Assembly: GCA_017515475.1 (NCBI GenBank) | Contig: JAFWFS010000005.1 | Span: 1-64,000, forward strand | Direction of reading: 5' to 3' | Length of the DNA: 64,000 nt | Source: Erysipelotrichaceae bacterium | GTDB taxonomy: Bacteria; Bacillota_I; Bacilli_A; Erysipelotrichales; Erysipelotrichaceae | Part shown: positions 23,134 to 31,681 of the stretch, one piece after another | Layout: every line of letters begins with the position of its first letter | How positions within the stretch are numbered: the stretch's first letter is position 1 | Notes under the pieces: generated by a model | What the model saw: only the letters and a program-made list of their open reading frames with translations | What the model was told of the DNA's origin: nothing | Database searches by the model: none | Made by a program: the position numbers and the translations under genes

Positions 23134-23771
23134 GGTATGTCGGTATGCCTATGGGCATGTGGATATTGTTTCAGAATTCGTTTCGGGATAATCTGACGGA
23201 TGTACTGAAGTACAGCAAGAAAGAAGCGGCGGAAATTGCCGGCAAGGCAAAGAAAGAGTATAAAAGGATCGTTGTCGGTCTTCCGGAATTTGAAAAGAAA
23301 GACAGATTCAAAATGAATATTCTTTCCTGTGCAATGTTGTGCGCTTTTATTCTGAATCTAAAAGAAAAAACGACAGTGAAGCAGATGAGCGAGTATTATG
23401 AATCGGCAATGATGACAGAAACAATGAAGTGGTTCTGCAGGAAAATGGGGAAAAGGAAATTCACTGATGCGGACATCAGGGGAATGAAGCAGACTGCTGC
23501 ATTCAAAGCGGCTGACCGTAATCCTTATTCCTGGAACATGGACTTTTTTCCTTATGAAGACGGGTCCGGTTATGAGGCCAGATTCTATAAATGCGGAATC
23601 TGTACTCTGATGAAGGAACTTGGCTTAAGCGAGTATACTCCTGCCATGTGCCATCTGGATTATGCGATGAGCGATGCCGGAGGGACTTCTGATTTTATCC
23701 GGGAATATACATTGGCATCCGGGGGTCCCTACTGTGACTGCGGATATAGAAAAAAGCATAAGCATTCGTGA
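23130..23771 (+). CDS. ATC-hydrolase-family protein (paralogue 3)
   Basis: The 213-residue protein overlaps the methyltransferase by 4 bases (ATGA). The helical N-terminus contains SCAMLCAFILNL. The C-terminus shows the family pattern: FYKCGICTLMKELG, TPAMCHLDYAMSD, then PYCDCGYRKKHKHS. The His/Lys-rich last residues (KKHKHS) could add metal binding. The family name implies thiazoline hydrolysis, but the reaction is untested for this branch. It ends the metal-regulated operon; a terminator follows at 23842. Confidence 0.65.
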   Translation: MRYVGMPMGMWILFQNSFRDNLTDVLKYSKKEAAEIAGKAKKEYKRIVVGLPEFEKKDRFKMNILSCAMLCAFILNLKEKTTVKQMSEYYESAMMTETMKWFCRKMGKRKFTDADIRGMKQTAAFKAADRNPYSWNMDFFPYEDGSGYEARFYKCGICTLMKELGLSEYTPAMCHLDYAMSDAGGTSDFIREYTLASGGPYCDCGYRKKHKHS

Positions 23772-23841
23772 CTTTGAAAAGGAGAATGGCGGAACGTTTT
23801 TCTGAAGTGATAGATCTGCCTGCGAATAATCCGGTTTTTAT

Positions 23842-23870
23842 GGATCTGTTTCAATAGACAGATTCTTTTT
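23842..23870 (+). terminator. intrinsic terminator, dispersed GGATCT family
   Basis: GGATCTGT (23842-23849) pairs with ACAGATTC (23858-23865, one G-T pair), followed by five T. Confidence 0.65.
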
Positions 23871-23981
23871 GTATTTACGTTATCTGTTTTCAAGAAATAA
23901 GCCATTTCTGTATAATGAATATATAGGTTTTTCGTACAAACAATAGTCAAATTATATGATTTCATACAAAAAGGAGGATTC

Positions 23982-25610
23982 ATGTCAAACGCCTACTTCA
24001 CTATCGATCGTCCCGAGAATGACGCTTTCCGCGGTTATCTGCCGGGATCAAAAGAACGTAAGGAACTAAAGGAAGAGCTTGTCCGCCAGTCCGAGCAGAT
24101 CGTTAAGATCCCTTTAATCATCGGCGGAAAAGAGATATTCACAGAAAAGACTTTCAAGGTCACCATGCCTCACGATCATGACCATGTGATCGCCGAATGT
24201 TCGGTTGCCGGGGAAAAGGAACTGAACATGGCTGTCGATGCTGCGCTGGCTGCCAAGAAAGCATGGGAAGAAATGCCTTGGGAGCACCGTTCGGCGATCT
24301 TCCTGAAGGCAGCCGACATGATTACCGGTCCTTACAGGAAAGTGCTGAATGCCGCAACGATGCTAGGCCAGTCCAAGACCGTATTCCAGGCGGAGATCGA
24401 CATTGCAGAGCTTGCGGACTTTCTACGTTTTGGCGTCTGGTCCGCGCAGGAGATCTTCAAGGACCAGCCTGCCTCCGTTCCGGGCATATGGGACCGTCAG
24501 GATTATCGTGCACTTGATGGATTCGTCTGCGCCATTACGCCGTTTAATTTCACTTCGATCGGCGGCAATCTTCCGACTGCGCCGGCCATTGTCGGTAATG
24601 TAGCGGTGTGGAAACCTTCCCGTACAGCAGTGTTATCCAATTACTATTACTTGAAGCTGCTGATGGACTGCGGTCTTCCTGCAGGCGTCATCAACTTCGT
24701 GCCTTCAAATGGAAGCGATGTAGCGAAATACGTCATTTCCCGCAAGGAACTGGCAGGCTTCCACTTTACTGGTTCTACCGAAGTCTTCCAGGGCGTCTGG
24801 AAACAGATCGGAGAAAACATTGCATCTTACCGCAACTATCCGCGTATCGTAGGCGAAACCGGAGGAAAGGACTTCATATTTGCGCACAATACCGCCAAGA
24901 TCCGCCCGCTTGCGGCAGCTCTGATCCGTGGTTCCTTCGAATACCAGGGACAGAAATGCTCGGCCTGTTCCCGTGCCTTCATTCCTGAAAGCATCTGGCA
25001 TGAAGTGCTTTCCGTCATGAAAGAGATGATGCGGGAAGTCAAGATGGGCGATGTGAAAGATTTCGATACCTTCCTGGCTGCCGTTATCGACAAGACGTCC
25101 TTTGAACGTTGCAGGGATTATCTGGATCGTGCGAAGAAGAACCCGGACTGCGAGATCGTGATCGGCGGCAACTGTGATGATTCTAAAGGCTGGTTCATTG
25201 AACCTACCGTCATCCTGTGCAAGAAGCCGGATTATGAAAGTATGGTTAAAGAAATCTTTGGACCAATCCTTTCCGTTTACGTCTATCCGGATGAAAAACT
25301 GGAAGAGACACTGAAAATCTGCGACGAGGCTTCCCCGTATGCCCTGACCGGTGCTGTCTTTGCTCAGGATCGTGAAGCCATCGTCATGATGGAGAAGGCG
25401 CTGCTGCATACGGAAGGCAACTTCTATATCAACGACAAGTGCACAGGCGCGGTCGTAGGACAGCAGCCGTTCGGCGGAGCACGTCAGTCCGGAACCAACG
25501 ACAAGGCCGGAACAGCGCTCAACATGATCCGCTGGATGAGTCCGCACTCCGTAAAGGAAGCCTTCAATCCTTCAGATGCGATCGTCTATCCGTACATGTC
25601 TGAAAAGTAA
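23982..25610 (+). CDS. pruA: 1-pyrroline-5-carboxylate (glutamate semialdehyde) dehydrogenase
   Basis: The 542-residue aldehyde dehydrogenase matches the P5C dehydrogenase group in length and motifs: ITPFNFTSIGGNLPTAPA (NAD site), FTGSTEVF, GETGGKDF with the catalytic Glu, and GSFEYQGQKCSACSR with the nucleophile Cys. It oxidises glutamate semialdehyde to glutamate with NAD+. AAAGGAGG precedes the ATG and TATAAT lies near 23912. The next gene, 30 bases downstream, is ornithine aminotransferase, so the pair converts ornithine to glutamate. Confidence 0.93.
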   Translation: MSNAYFTIDRPENDAFRGYLPGSKERKELKEELVRQSEQIVKIPLIIGGKEIFTEKTFKVTMPHDHDHVIAECSVAGEKELNMAVDAALAAKKAWEEMPWEHRSAIFLKAADMITGPYRKVLNAATMLGQSKTVFQAEIDIAELADFLRFGVWSAQEIFKDQPASVPGIWDRQDYRALDGFVCAITPFNFTSIGGNLPTAPAIVGNVAVWKPSRTAVLSNYYYLKLLMDCGLPAGVINFVPSNGSDVAKYVISRKELAGFHFTGSTEVFQGVWKQIGENIASYRNYPRIVGETGGKDFIFAHNTAKIRPLAAALIRGSFEYQGQKCSACSRAFIPESIWHEVLSVMKEMMREVKMGDVKDFDTFLAAVIDKTSFERCRDYLDRAKKNPDCEIVIGGNCDDSKGWFIEPTVILCKKPDYESMVKEIFGPILSVYVYPDEKLEETLKICDEASPYALTGAVFAQDREAIVMMEKALLHTEGNFYINDKCTGAVVGQQPFGGARQSGTNDKAGTALNMIRWMSPHSVKEAFNPSDAIVYPYMSEK

Positions 25611-25640
25611 TGAAACAAATCAAGAAACAGGAGAAACATT

Positions 25641-26837
25641 ATGCATACTTCAAAAAAAATCATAGATAAAACCAATCTGTACGGTGCCCACAACTATGCG
25701 CCGAAACCGGTCGTCATCGTGAAAGCCGAAGGGGCCGTTGTAACTGATCCGGAAGGCAGAGAATACTATGACATGCTGTCGGCATATTCAGCTCACAACT
25801 TCGGTCACCGTCATCCCGAGATCGTTGCAGCTGCCAAAGAACAGCTGGATAAATGTACACTGACAAGCCGTGCGTTCCATTGCGAGAATCTGGGCGAGTT
25901 TTATGAAAGCCTGGCAAAACTGACAGGCAAGGATATGGTCCTGCCGATGAACACCGGTGCGGAAGCGGTTGAGACTGCCTTGAAGACGGCCCGTCTGTGG
26001 GGAACCCGCGTCAAGGGCGTTGAAAACGAGAAACAGGAGATCATCACCTGTGCGAACAATTTCCATGGCCGTACGATCACGATCATCAGCTTTTCGACCG
26101 ATCCGCTGGCCAAGGACGGCTATGGTCCGTATACTCCGGGATTCAAGACCATTCCTTACGGCGATGCGAATGCGCTGCGCGAAGCCATTACACCTAATAC
26201 CGTCGCTTTTCTGGCTGAACCGATACAGGGGGAAGCGGGCATCATTCTTCCGCCAGACGGATGGCTCAAGGAAGTCCGCGAAATCTGTACGGAAAACAAC
26301 ATCCTCTTCCTTGCGGATGAAGTTCAGACCGGATTTGCCCGTACCGGTGACATGTTCGCCTGCTGGCATGAAGATGTAATCCCGGATATTTACATCATGG
26401 GCAAGGCCCTCGGAGGAGGCGTTATGCCGTTGTCCGCCATTGCGGCGAATGAAGATATCCTTGGGCTTTATACACCGGGTTCACACGGCTCCACTTTCGG
26501 CGGCAACCCTTTGGCCTGTGCCTGCGGCATCAAAGCGCTTGAAATCCTGCAGCGCGACGATTATCCGAAGATGGCCAGAGAAAAAGGAAAGTACTTCATG
26601 GATGCTCTAAAGAAGATTCATAATCCGGAAATCAAGGAGATCCGCGGCCGCGGTCTGCTGGTTGGCGTCGAGTTCTACGGGGATGCATTCGACTATGTCA
26701 AGGCATGTATCCATGAGGGTATACTCTGCAAAGAAACGCATGATCATACGATCCGTTTTGCTCCGCCTATTCCAATCTCTTACGAACAGCTGGATTATGC
26801 TATTGCCCGCATCACAAAAGCACTCAGCAGAAAGTAA
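25641..26837 (+). CDS. rocD: ornithine aminotransferase
   Basis: The 398-residue class III aminotransferase shows MNTGAEAVETALKTAR, FHGRTITIISFSTDP, EPIQGEAGIILPPDGWL, LADEVQTGFARTG, and the PLP-binding Lys in YIMGKALGGGVMPLSAI. These match ornithine delta-aminotransferase closely. It transfers the delta-amino group of ornithine to 2-oxoglutarate, giving glutamate semialdehyde, the substrate of the preceding dehydrogenase. AGGAGAA precedes the ATG. No arginase or arginine deiminase gene is in view. Confidence 0.93.
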   Translation: MHTSKKIIDKTNLYGAHNYAPKPVVIVKAEGAVVTDPEGREYYDMLSAYSAHNFGHRHPEIVAAAKEQLDKCTLTSRAFHCENLGEFYESLAKLTGKDMVLPMNTGAEAVETALKTARLWGTRVKGVENEKQEIITCANNFHGRTITIISFSTDPLAKDGYGPYTPGFKTIPYGDANALREAITPNTVAFLAEPIQGEAGIILPPDGWLKEVREICTENNILFLADEVQTGFARTGDMFACWHEDVIPDIYIMGKALGGGVMPLSAIAANEDILGLYTPGSHGSTFGGNPLACACGIKALEILQRDDYPKMAREKGKYFMDALKKIHNPEIKEIRGRGLLVGVEFYGDAFDYVKACIHEGILCKETHDHTIRFAPPIPISYEQLDYAIARITKALSRK

Positions 26838-26956
26838 TACTAAAAAACCTTATTAAGAATGTATTCTGTAAAAATAAAATCATTCGTTTCTGGTCTAGCC
26901 TTGTTTGTTATTGAAATAGATTAGACTGAAGCATTTTCAAAAAACGGAAAGGAATA

Positions 26957-27946
26957 ATGATGAAAAAAAGGTTGGGAATCACCATGGGAGATCCGGCAGG
27001 AATTGGCCCTGAGATCATTCTCAAGATCATGGATGTTTATCTGAATGACGTTATCATCTATGGGTCCTTTGATGTTCTAGATCATTACAGTAAAGAGTTT
27101 GGATACGGGTTTTTGTTAAATCAAATCAACGATCCAGATGAAGCGTCTGATAACAGAATCAACATTATCGATCCAAATACGTTAAAATACACAGATTTCA
27201 TCACCGGAAATCTATCGGCAGCATGTGGAAAGAGCGCATATCTCTATCTGGAAAATGCCGTAAAGGATGCTCTGCATCAGAAAATCAGAGCAGTCGTAAC
27301 CTGTCCTTTGAACAAAGAAGCTCTGCATATGGGCGGATACAACTATGCCGGTCATACTGAGATTCTCGCTGCACTGACTTGTGCGTCAGGATGCGCCATG
27401 CTGCTGTGGTCTGACAGGCTTAAGACGATTCATGTTTCATCCCACGTTTCTCTGGCTGAAGCAATACGAAGAGTCAAAAAAGACAGAATCGTTGAAGTAA
27501 GCCTGATGGCATACGATATCTTAAACAAAGCGGGCTATGATAAGCCTAGAATCGCAATAGCAGGACTGAATCCTCATGCCGGTGAGAACGGACTGTTTGG
27601 AGACGAAGAAATCAGAGAGATCATACCGGCTGTAAGCGAACTGAAAGAAAAAGGACTGAATGTTTTTGGACCGATACCGCCTGATACTGTTTTTCTGAAA
27701 TGTCTGAAAGGAGAATATGATCTGGTCGTAGCCATGTATCATGACCAGGGTCATATTCCTTTAAAACTGCTGGATTTTGATGGAGGTGTAAACATAACCT
27801 GCGGTCTGCCGATCATCAGGACTTCGGTAGATCATGGAACTGCGTTTGATATTGCCGGAAAGAATACAGCAAAGCCCGATTCACTGATCAAGGCCATTGA
27901 AGCTGCAGAAATGATTTCAAGGATCAAGGATATCGAACATCCGTAA
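26957..27946 (+). CDS. 4-hydroxythreonine-4-phosphate dehydrogenase family (PdxA-like)
   Basis: The 329-residue protein has ITMGDPAGIGPEI at the start, TCPLNKEAL, AGHTEILA, and the metal site VAMYHDQGHIPLK, ending with RTSVDHGTAFDIAGK. These define the PdxA family. PdxA works in the long pyridoxal phosphate pathway, while the PdxA2 branch acts on phosphorylated threonate or erythronate sugar acids. No pdxJ, pdxB or four-carbon acid kinase gene is nearby, so which role applies is open. GGAAAGGA precedes ATG 26957/26960. Confidence 0.85.
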   Translation: MMKKRLGITMGDPAGIGPEIILKIMDVYLNDVIIYGSFDVLDHYSKEFGYGFLLNQINDPDEASDNRINIIDPNTLKYTDFITGNLSAACGKSAYLYLENAVKDALHQKIRAVVTCPLNKEALHMGGYNYAGHTEILAALTCASGCAMLLWSDRLKTIHVSSHVSLAEAIRRVKKDRIVEVSLMAYDILNKAGYDKPRIAIAGLNPHAGENGLFGDEEIREIIPAVSELKEKGLNVFGPIPPDTVFLKCLKGEYDLVVAMYHDQGHIPLKLLDFDGGVNITCGLPIIRTSVDHGTAFDIAGKNTAKPDSLIKAIEAAEMISRIKDIEHP

Positions 27947-27991
27947 CAGATACATACGAATATGAATCTGTTCATGCGGACATAATGTTAA

Positions 27992-27997
27992 TATAAT
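27992..27997 (+). promoter_or_regulatory. -10 box six bases before plsY
   Basis: TATAAT, six bases before ATG 28004, with no SD possible between. Transcription would begin at or next to the start codon. Confidence 0.65.
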
Positions 27998-28003
27998 AGA
28001 TAT

Positions 28004-28636
28004 ATGAATTATATCCTTACATCACTGATTTCCTACCTGCTGGGAAGTTTCAATATTGCTTATCTTGTTTCCAAGGCTCACGGTTTTGACATCCGTGAAA
28101 CGGGAAGCAGGAATGCCGGTGCCAGCAACATGAAAGTCAACTTCGGCTGGGGTGCAGGCATCATGACCTGTCTGATCGACATGCTGAAGGCCATCGTCGC
28201 CATGAAGCTGTGTGCCTGTCTGTTCCCGAACGACGAAGTCATACCGGCTCTTGCGGGTGCCATGACCATTGTCGGTCACATCTATCCGTTCTACATGGGT
28301 TTCCATGGAGGAAAGGGATTTGCCAGCTACATCGGCATGCTTCTGGGTCTGAACTGGAAGTTCGCTCTTGCCATCATGGCGCTGACTGCGGTCGTTACGC
28401 TTTTAAGCAACTACATTGTCGTGGGAACACTGACCACAATGGCTGTCGTCCCGCTCTGCTTGATCATTTTCAAGGCAAACATCTATGTTACCTTGATCGT
28501 TTCGGCTGTTTCTGCGCTGATCGTCTACAAGCACCGCATCAACATCAAGAGGATCATCAACCGCGAAGAGATCGTTGTGTTCGACAGAAGCAAAAAGAAG
28601 CAGCAGAAAGACGATTCATCAAGGAAAGACAATTAA
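28004..28636 (+). CDS. plsY: glycerol-3-phosphate acyltransferase PlsY
   Basis: The 210-residue membrane enzyme has about five hydrophobic segments and the PlsY motifs SYLLGSFNIAYL, RETGSRNAGASNM (substrate/phosphate site) and FHGGKGFASYIG (acyl-phosphate site). It transfers an acyl group from acyl-phosphate to glycerol 3-phosphate, the first step of phospholipid synthesis. The Lys-rich tail is cytoplasmic. Its TATAAT lies only six bases before the ATG and there is no RBS, so the message is probably leaderless. A terminator begins at its stop codon. Confidence 0.93.
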   Translation: MNYILTSLISYLLGSFNIAYLVSKAHGFDIRETGSRNAGASNMKVNFGWGAGIMTCLIDMLKAIVAMKLCACLFPNDEVIPALAGAMTIVGHIYPFYMGFHGGKGFASYIGMLLGLNWKFALAIMALTAVVTLLSNYIVVGTLTTMAVVPLCLIIFKANIYVTLIVSAVSALIVYKHRINIKRIINREEIVVFDRSKKKQQKDDSSRKDN

Positions 28637-28658
28637 CAGGACCCGACGGTCCTGTTTT
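28635..28658 (+). terminator. intrinsic terminator fused to a promoter
   Basis: ACAGGACC pairs with GGTCCTGT around CGAC, then TTTTT. The -10 box of the next gene starts two bases after the T run. Confidence 0.8.
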
Positions 28659-28659
28659 T

Positions 28660-28665
28660 GTATAA
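28660..28665 (+). promoter_or_regulatory. -10 box for the monooxygenase-like gene
   Basis: TATAAT within TTTTTGTATAATATAAG, touching the plsY terminator. The -35 region falls inside the terminator stem, so this promoter lacks a normal -35. Confidence 0.5.
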
Positions 28666-28732
28666 TATAAGATAGGTGAAACAGATTTTTGAATCGGAAT
28701 AAAAAGAATCATATGAAAGTGAGGCATATTGA

Positions 28733-29053
28733 ATGATAACGGTTCATCTTTATTACACCGGGAAAGATGGAAACGCCCGGAACTTTGCACAGGAAATGGA
28801 AGATACAGGAATCGCCGAAGCAATCCGCAACGAACCGGGGAATCTGGGATACAGGTATTTCCAGCCTTTAGATGATCCTGAAACGGTACTGCTGATAGAT
28901 TCCTGGAAGGATCAGGAGGCCATCGATATTCATCATGCTTCAAAGATGATGAAACAGATTGCTGAATTAAGAGAAAAATACGATCTGCACATGCGGGCAG
29001 AACGTTTTGTCAGTGAAGAAATGGGAGGAAATGAGAAGTTTATCCGTAAATAG
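28733..29053 (+). CDS. antibiotic-biosynthesis-monooxygenase (ABM) domain protein
   Basis: The 106-residue protein matches the small ABM/quinol monooxygenase fold: an N-terminal strand (MITVHLYYTGK), NEPGNLGYRYFQPLDDPETVLLIDSWKDQEAIDIHHAS, and the DLHMRAERF end. Such dimers oxidise quinols or act on reactive small molecules without cofactor; substrate is unknown. AAGTGAGG lies before the ATG. The gene is alone between plsY and tRNA-Val. Confidence 0.75.
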   Translation: MITVHLYYTGKDGNARNFAQEMEDTGIAEAIRNEPGNLGYRYFQPLDDPETVLLIDSWKDQEAIDIHHASKMMKQIAELREKYDLHMRAERFVSEEMGGNEKFIRK

Positions 29054-29083
29054 TCTTTATGGAGATATAATAGATGTAGGAAC

Positions 29084-29159
29084 GGAGGATTAGCTCAGTT
29101 GGGAGAGCGCGCCCTTCACAGGGGTGATGTCGCAGGTTCAAGTCCTGTATTCTCCACCA
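29084..29159 (+). tRNA. tRNA-Val (anticodon CAC)
   Basis: A 76-base cloverleaf: acceptor GGAGGAT/ATTCTCC (one G-T), D stem GCTC/GAGC, anticodon stem CGCCC/GGGTG with loop TTCACAG (anticodon CAC at 29117-29119), T arm GCAGG-TTCAAGT-CCTGT, discriminator A and encoded CCA. Confidence 0.92.
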
Positions 29160-29169
29160 TTGAAAGGAT

Positions 29170-29191
29170 AAGGATCTTATGATCCTTTTTT
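29170..29191 (+). terminator. terminator of tRNA-Val
   Basis: AAGGATC and GATCCTT form a 7-bp stem with a TTAT loop, followed by T. Confidence 0.75.
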
Positions 29192-29246
29192 ATATGTTTC
29201 TTTTAACATTAAAATGGTATGATTTTAATAGAAAAAGGAGTAAAGT

Positions 29247-30911
29247 ATGATGAATATTTCACCGCTTCAGAAAGAAAGACTTCAGTATAATCCGAAATTA
29301 CCGGGAATGCTTAGAAACGGTATTTCCGAGATCTGTGTAAAAGAAGGAAAAGAGACGGAAAGCGTAGCCGATCAGGCTAAGATCAAGGAGCTTTTCCCGA
29401 ATACTTACGGCAAGAGAGAAATCACGTTCGAGAAAGGCCAGAATACCTCTCTGGCAAAGAAACAGGTCGTAGGCGTTATCCTTTCCGGCGGACAGGCTCC
29501 GGGTGGACATAATGTCGTATGCGGTCTGTATGATGCCTTGAAAGCCACCAATAAGGAAAATGTATTGTATGGATTCAAGGGCGGACCTAGCGGCCTGCTG
29601 GAAGACGACTATCTGATATTTGATGATGAATATATCGACCAGTTCAGGAATACGGGCGGATTCGATATTATCGGTTCCGGAAGAACCAAACTTGAAACCA
29701 AAGAACAGTTTGCAGTTGCGGCAGAGGTATGCAAGAAGCACGGCATCACGGCTATCGTTATCATCGGCGGTGACGACTCCAATACCAATGCGGCTGTTCT
29801 TGCAGAATACTTTGCAGCACACGAAACAGGAGTACAGGTAATCGGCTGTCCGAAAACGATCGACGGCGATCTGAAGAACGAGGATATCGAGTGTTCCTTC
29901 GGTTTTGATACGGCAACCAAGACCTACAGCGAGCTGATTGGAAACATCGAAAGAGATGCCAATTCAGCCAAGAAATACTGGCACTTCATCAAAGTCATGG
30001 GACGTTCCGCTTCTCATGTCGCTCTGGAGTGCGCACTGCAGACCCAGCCTAACATCTGTCTGATCGGTGAAGAAGTAGCTGAAAAGAAAATGTCGCTCTC
30101 TGCGATTGCCGACTATATTACGGATGCGGTTGCGGAAAGAGGAAACAGCGGCATGAACTTCGGTGTCGCAATCATTCCTGAAGGCATTGTGGAATTCGTT
30201 CCGGAATTCTCTGTACTGATTGCGGAGATCAACGAATTGCTGGCGGGAGAAAAGGCCGAAGAATTCAACGCACTGTCTACCTGGAAAGAAAGATATGCCT
30301 TTATCGAGAAGGGTCTGACCAAACAGTCCATGGATGTCTTTGCGATCCTTCCTGAAAGCATTCAGCAGCAGCTGTTCATGGAAAGAGATCCGCACGGCAA
30401 TGTGCAGGTATCCCTGATCGAATCCGAGAAGCTCTTCTCTGCATTGGTAAAGGCAAAACTGGCCGAGAGAAAGAAAGCCGGAACCTACAAGGGCAAGTTC
30501 TCCGCTCTGCATCACTTCTTCGGCTATGAAGGAAGATGCGCTTTCCCATCCAACTTCGATGCGGACTACTGCTACTCCCTGGGCTACAATGCATTCATGC
30601 TGATACAGTACGGATACAACGGCTATCTGTCCAAGATCTCCAATCTGTCGAAACCGGCAGAAGAGTGGGTCGCAGGCGGTATGCCTATTACGAAGATGAT
30701 GAACATCGAAAGAAGACACGGAGAAGACAAGCCGGTTATCAGAAAAGCTCTGGTAGAACTTGACGGAAATCCGTTCAAGTATTTTACCGCACATCGTGAG
30801 AAATGGGCTGTCGAGACCTGCTACACTTATCCGGGTGCGATCCAGTACTACGGACCAAGTGATGTCTGCGACCAGACGACCAGAACCCTGGCTCTGGAAA
30901 AAGGAGAATAA
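29247..30911 (+). CDS. pfp: pyrophosphate-dependent 6-phosphofructokinase
   Basis: The 554-residue protein belongs to the long PPi-PFK group. The nucleotide/PPi loop reads [12 protein letters not shown] (about 171-182), with Asp in the position that is Gly in ATP-dependent enzymes, the usual mark of PPi use. [10 protein letters not shown] and [12 protein letters not shown] form the sugar-phosphate site. It interconverts fructose 6-phosphate and fructose 1,6-bisphosphate with PPi. GGAGTAAAG precedes ATG 29247/29250. Terminator and tRNA-Ala follow. Confidence 0.92.
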   Translation: MMNISPLQKERLQYNPKLPGMLRNGISEICVKEGKETESVADQAKIKELFPNTYGKREITFEKGQNTSLAKKQVVGVILSGGQAPGGHNVVCGLYDALKATNKENVLYGFKGGPSGLLEDDYLIFDDEYIDQFRNTGGFDIIGSGRTKLETKEQFAVAAEVCKKHGITAIVIIGGDDSNTNAAVLAEYFAAHETGVQVIGCPKTIDGDLKNEDIECSFGFDTATKTYSELIGNIERDANSAKKYWHFIKVMGRSASHVALECALQTQPNICLIGEEVAEKKMSLSAIADYITDAVAERGNSGMNFGVAIIPEGIVEFVPEFSVLIAEINELLAGEKAEEFNALSTWKERYAFIEKGLTKQSMDVFAILPESIQQQLFMERDPHGNVQVSLIESEKLFSALVKAKLAERKKAGTYKGKFSALHHFFGYEGRCAFPSNFDADYCYSLGYNAFMLIQYGYNGYLSKISNLSKPAEEWVAGGMPITKMMNIERRHGEDKPVIRKALVELDGNPFKYFTAHREKWAVETCYTYPGAIQYYGPSDVCDQTTRTLALEKGE

Positions 30912-30917
30912 AAGATG

Positions 30918-30945
30918 AAAGGCTTCCATTGTGAAGCCTTTTCTT
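30918..30945 (+). terminator. intrinsic terminator of pfp
   Basis: AAAGGCTTC (30918-30926) pairs with GAAGCCTTT (30933-30941), followed by TCTT. The tRNA-Ala -10 box (TATAAT, 30950-30955) follows within ten bases. Confidence 0.75.
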
Positions 30946-30949
30946 GTGC

Positions 30950-30955
30950 TATAAT
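30950..30955 (+). promoter_or_regulatory. -10 box of tRNA-Ala
   Basis: TATAAT, 11 bases before the first base of the mature tRNA. Confidence 0.6.
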
Positions 30956-30966
30956 AGTGCTGTGAT

Positions 30967-31042
30967 GGGGCGTTAGCGCAGTTGGGAGCGCGTATCGCTG
31001 GCAGCGATAAGGTCACGGGTTCGAATCCCGTACGCTCCACCA
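30967..31042 (+). tRNA. tRNA-Ala (anticodon GGC)
   Basis: A 76-base cloverleaf: acceptor GGGGCGT/ACGCTCC with the G3-T70 pair that identifies alanine tRNAs, D stem GCGC/GCGC, anticodon stem TATCG/CGATA with loop CTGGCAG (anticodon GGC), T arm ACGGG-TTCGAAT-CCCGT, discriminator A and encoded CCA. Confidence 0.94.
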
Positions 31043-31052
31043 TTGGCGGAAT

Positions 31053-31074
31053 AAGGATCATTGCGATCCTTTTT
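31053..31074 (+). terminator. terminator of tRNA-Ala
   Basis: AAGGATC pairs with GATCCTT around ATTGC, followed by T. It resembles the tRNA-Val terminator. Confidence 0.75.
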
Positions 31075-31096
31075 GTTAGAAAAGGGAGGATATGAT

Positions 31097-31633
31097 ATGA
31101 AGATAGAAGTGAATACCAGAGGAAGCAGGGAATACTACGACGAGTTTCTTTACATTGTTCCTAGATATAAGAAATACCAGAAGAATCTCAAGAAGAAGAC
31201 TTATAGACTGACATATTATCTGACCGTCTATGAAGTCCTGGCTTTCATTGTAGGAGCGCTGAACGCCTACTTCTACTATCTGAACGGAAACGTCATTCAT
31301 CTCGTGATGGCATGCATGTTGGGACTGATGCTGATTATTTATCTGCGCTATCATCTTGCGGTCGGTAAACAGATCAAGACATACCTGAACGAAAAGGGAA
31401 ACAAGGAAATCGAAATCAACGAAGAATATGTCGGATTCAGAGATGATTCCAAGGACATCAGGCTGAAATGGGATGAGCTCAGCGGTATCGTAATGGGAAA
31501 ATACGGACTCTGTTTTCTTCCGAAAGACCAGACCGGCATACTGATATCTGTCAGCAGGGAATATGAAGACGAAGTCAGAAAAGGATTGCATGAAGTCGGC
31601 AGGGAATACCTGATGACAGAAAACAGGAAATAA
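31097..31633 (+). CDS. YcxB-like membrane protein
   Basis: The 178-residue protein has two membrane helices (about 47-65 and 72-92). A C-terminal domain like YcxB follows: EIEINEEYVGFRDDSKDIRLKWDELSGIVMGKYGLCFLPKDQTGILI. The domain resembles bacterial PH-like folds. Function is unknown. AAGGGAGG before ATG 31097 favours this start over an upstream in-frame one at 31061. Confidence 0.75.
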   Translation: MKIEVNTRGSREYYDEFLYIVPRYKKYQKNLKKKTYRLTYYLTVYEVLAFIVGALNAYFYYLNGNVIHLVMACMLGLMLIIYLRYHLAVGKQIKTYLNEKGNKEIEINEEYVGFRDDSKDIRLKWDELSGIVMGKYGLCFLPKDQTGILISVSREYEDEVRKGLHEVGREYLMTENRK

Positions 31634-31664
31634 AAAAAGAGCTGCATCTGCAGCTCTTTGTTTT
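31632..31664. terminator. two-way intrinsic terminator
   Basis: AAAGAGCTGCA and TGCAGCTCTTT face each other with A and T runs outside. It lies between convergent genes (YcxB-like and PTS IIC). Confidence 0.8.
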
Positions 31665-31681
31665 GCTTACTGTACTTAAAA

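Noticed and set aside
24705-25547. 280-codon minus-strand frame
   Set aside because: Antisense to P5C dehydrogenase, whose motifs are intact.
29084-31042. tRNA genes as attachment sites of an integrated element
   Set aside because: No integrase, no repeated tRNA 3' end and no foreign gene block nearby.
29964-31061. A 365-codon minus-strand frame across pfp and tRNA-Ala
   Set aside because: It covers both the PPi-PFK gene and a tRNA gene and has no recognisable domain; its N-terminus is tRNA antisense.
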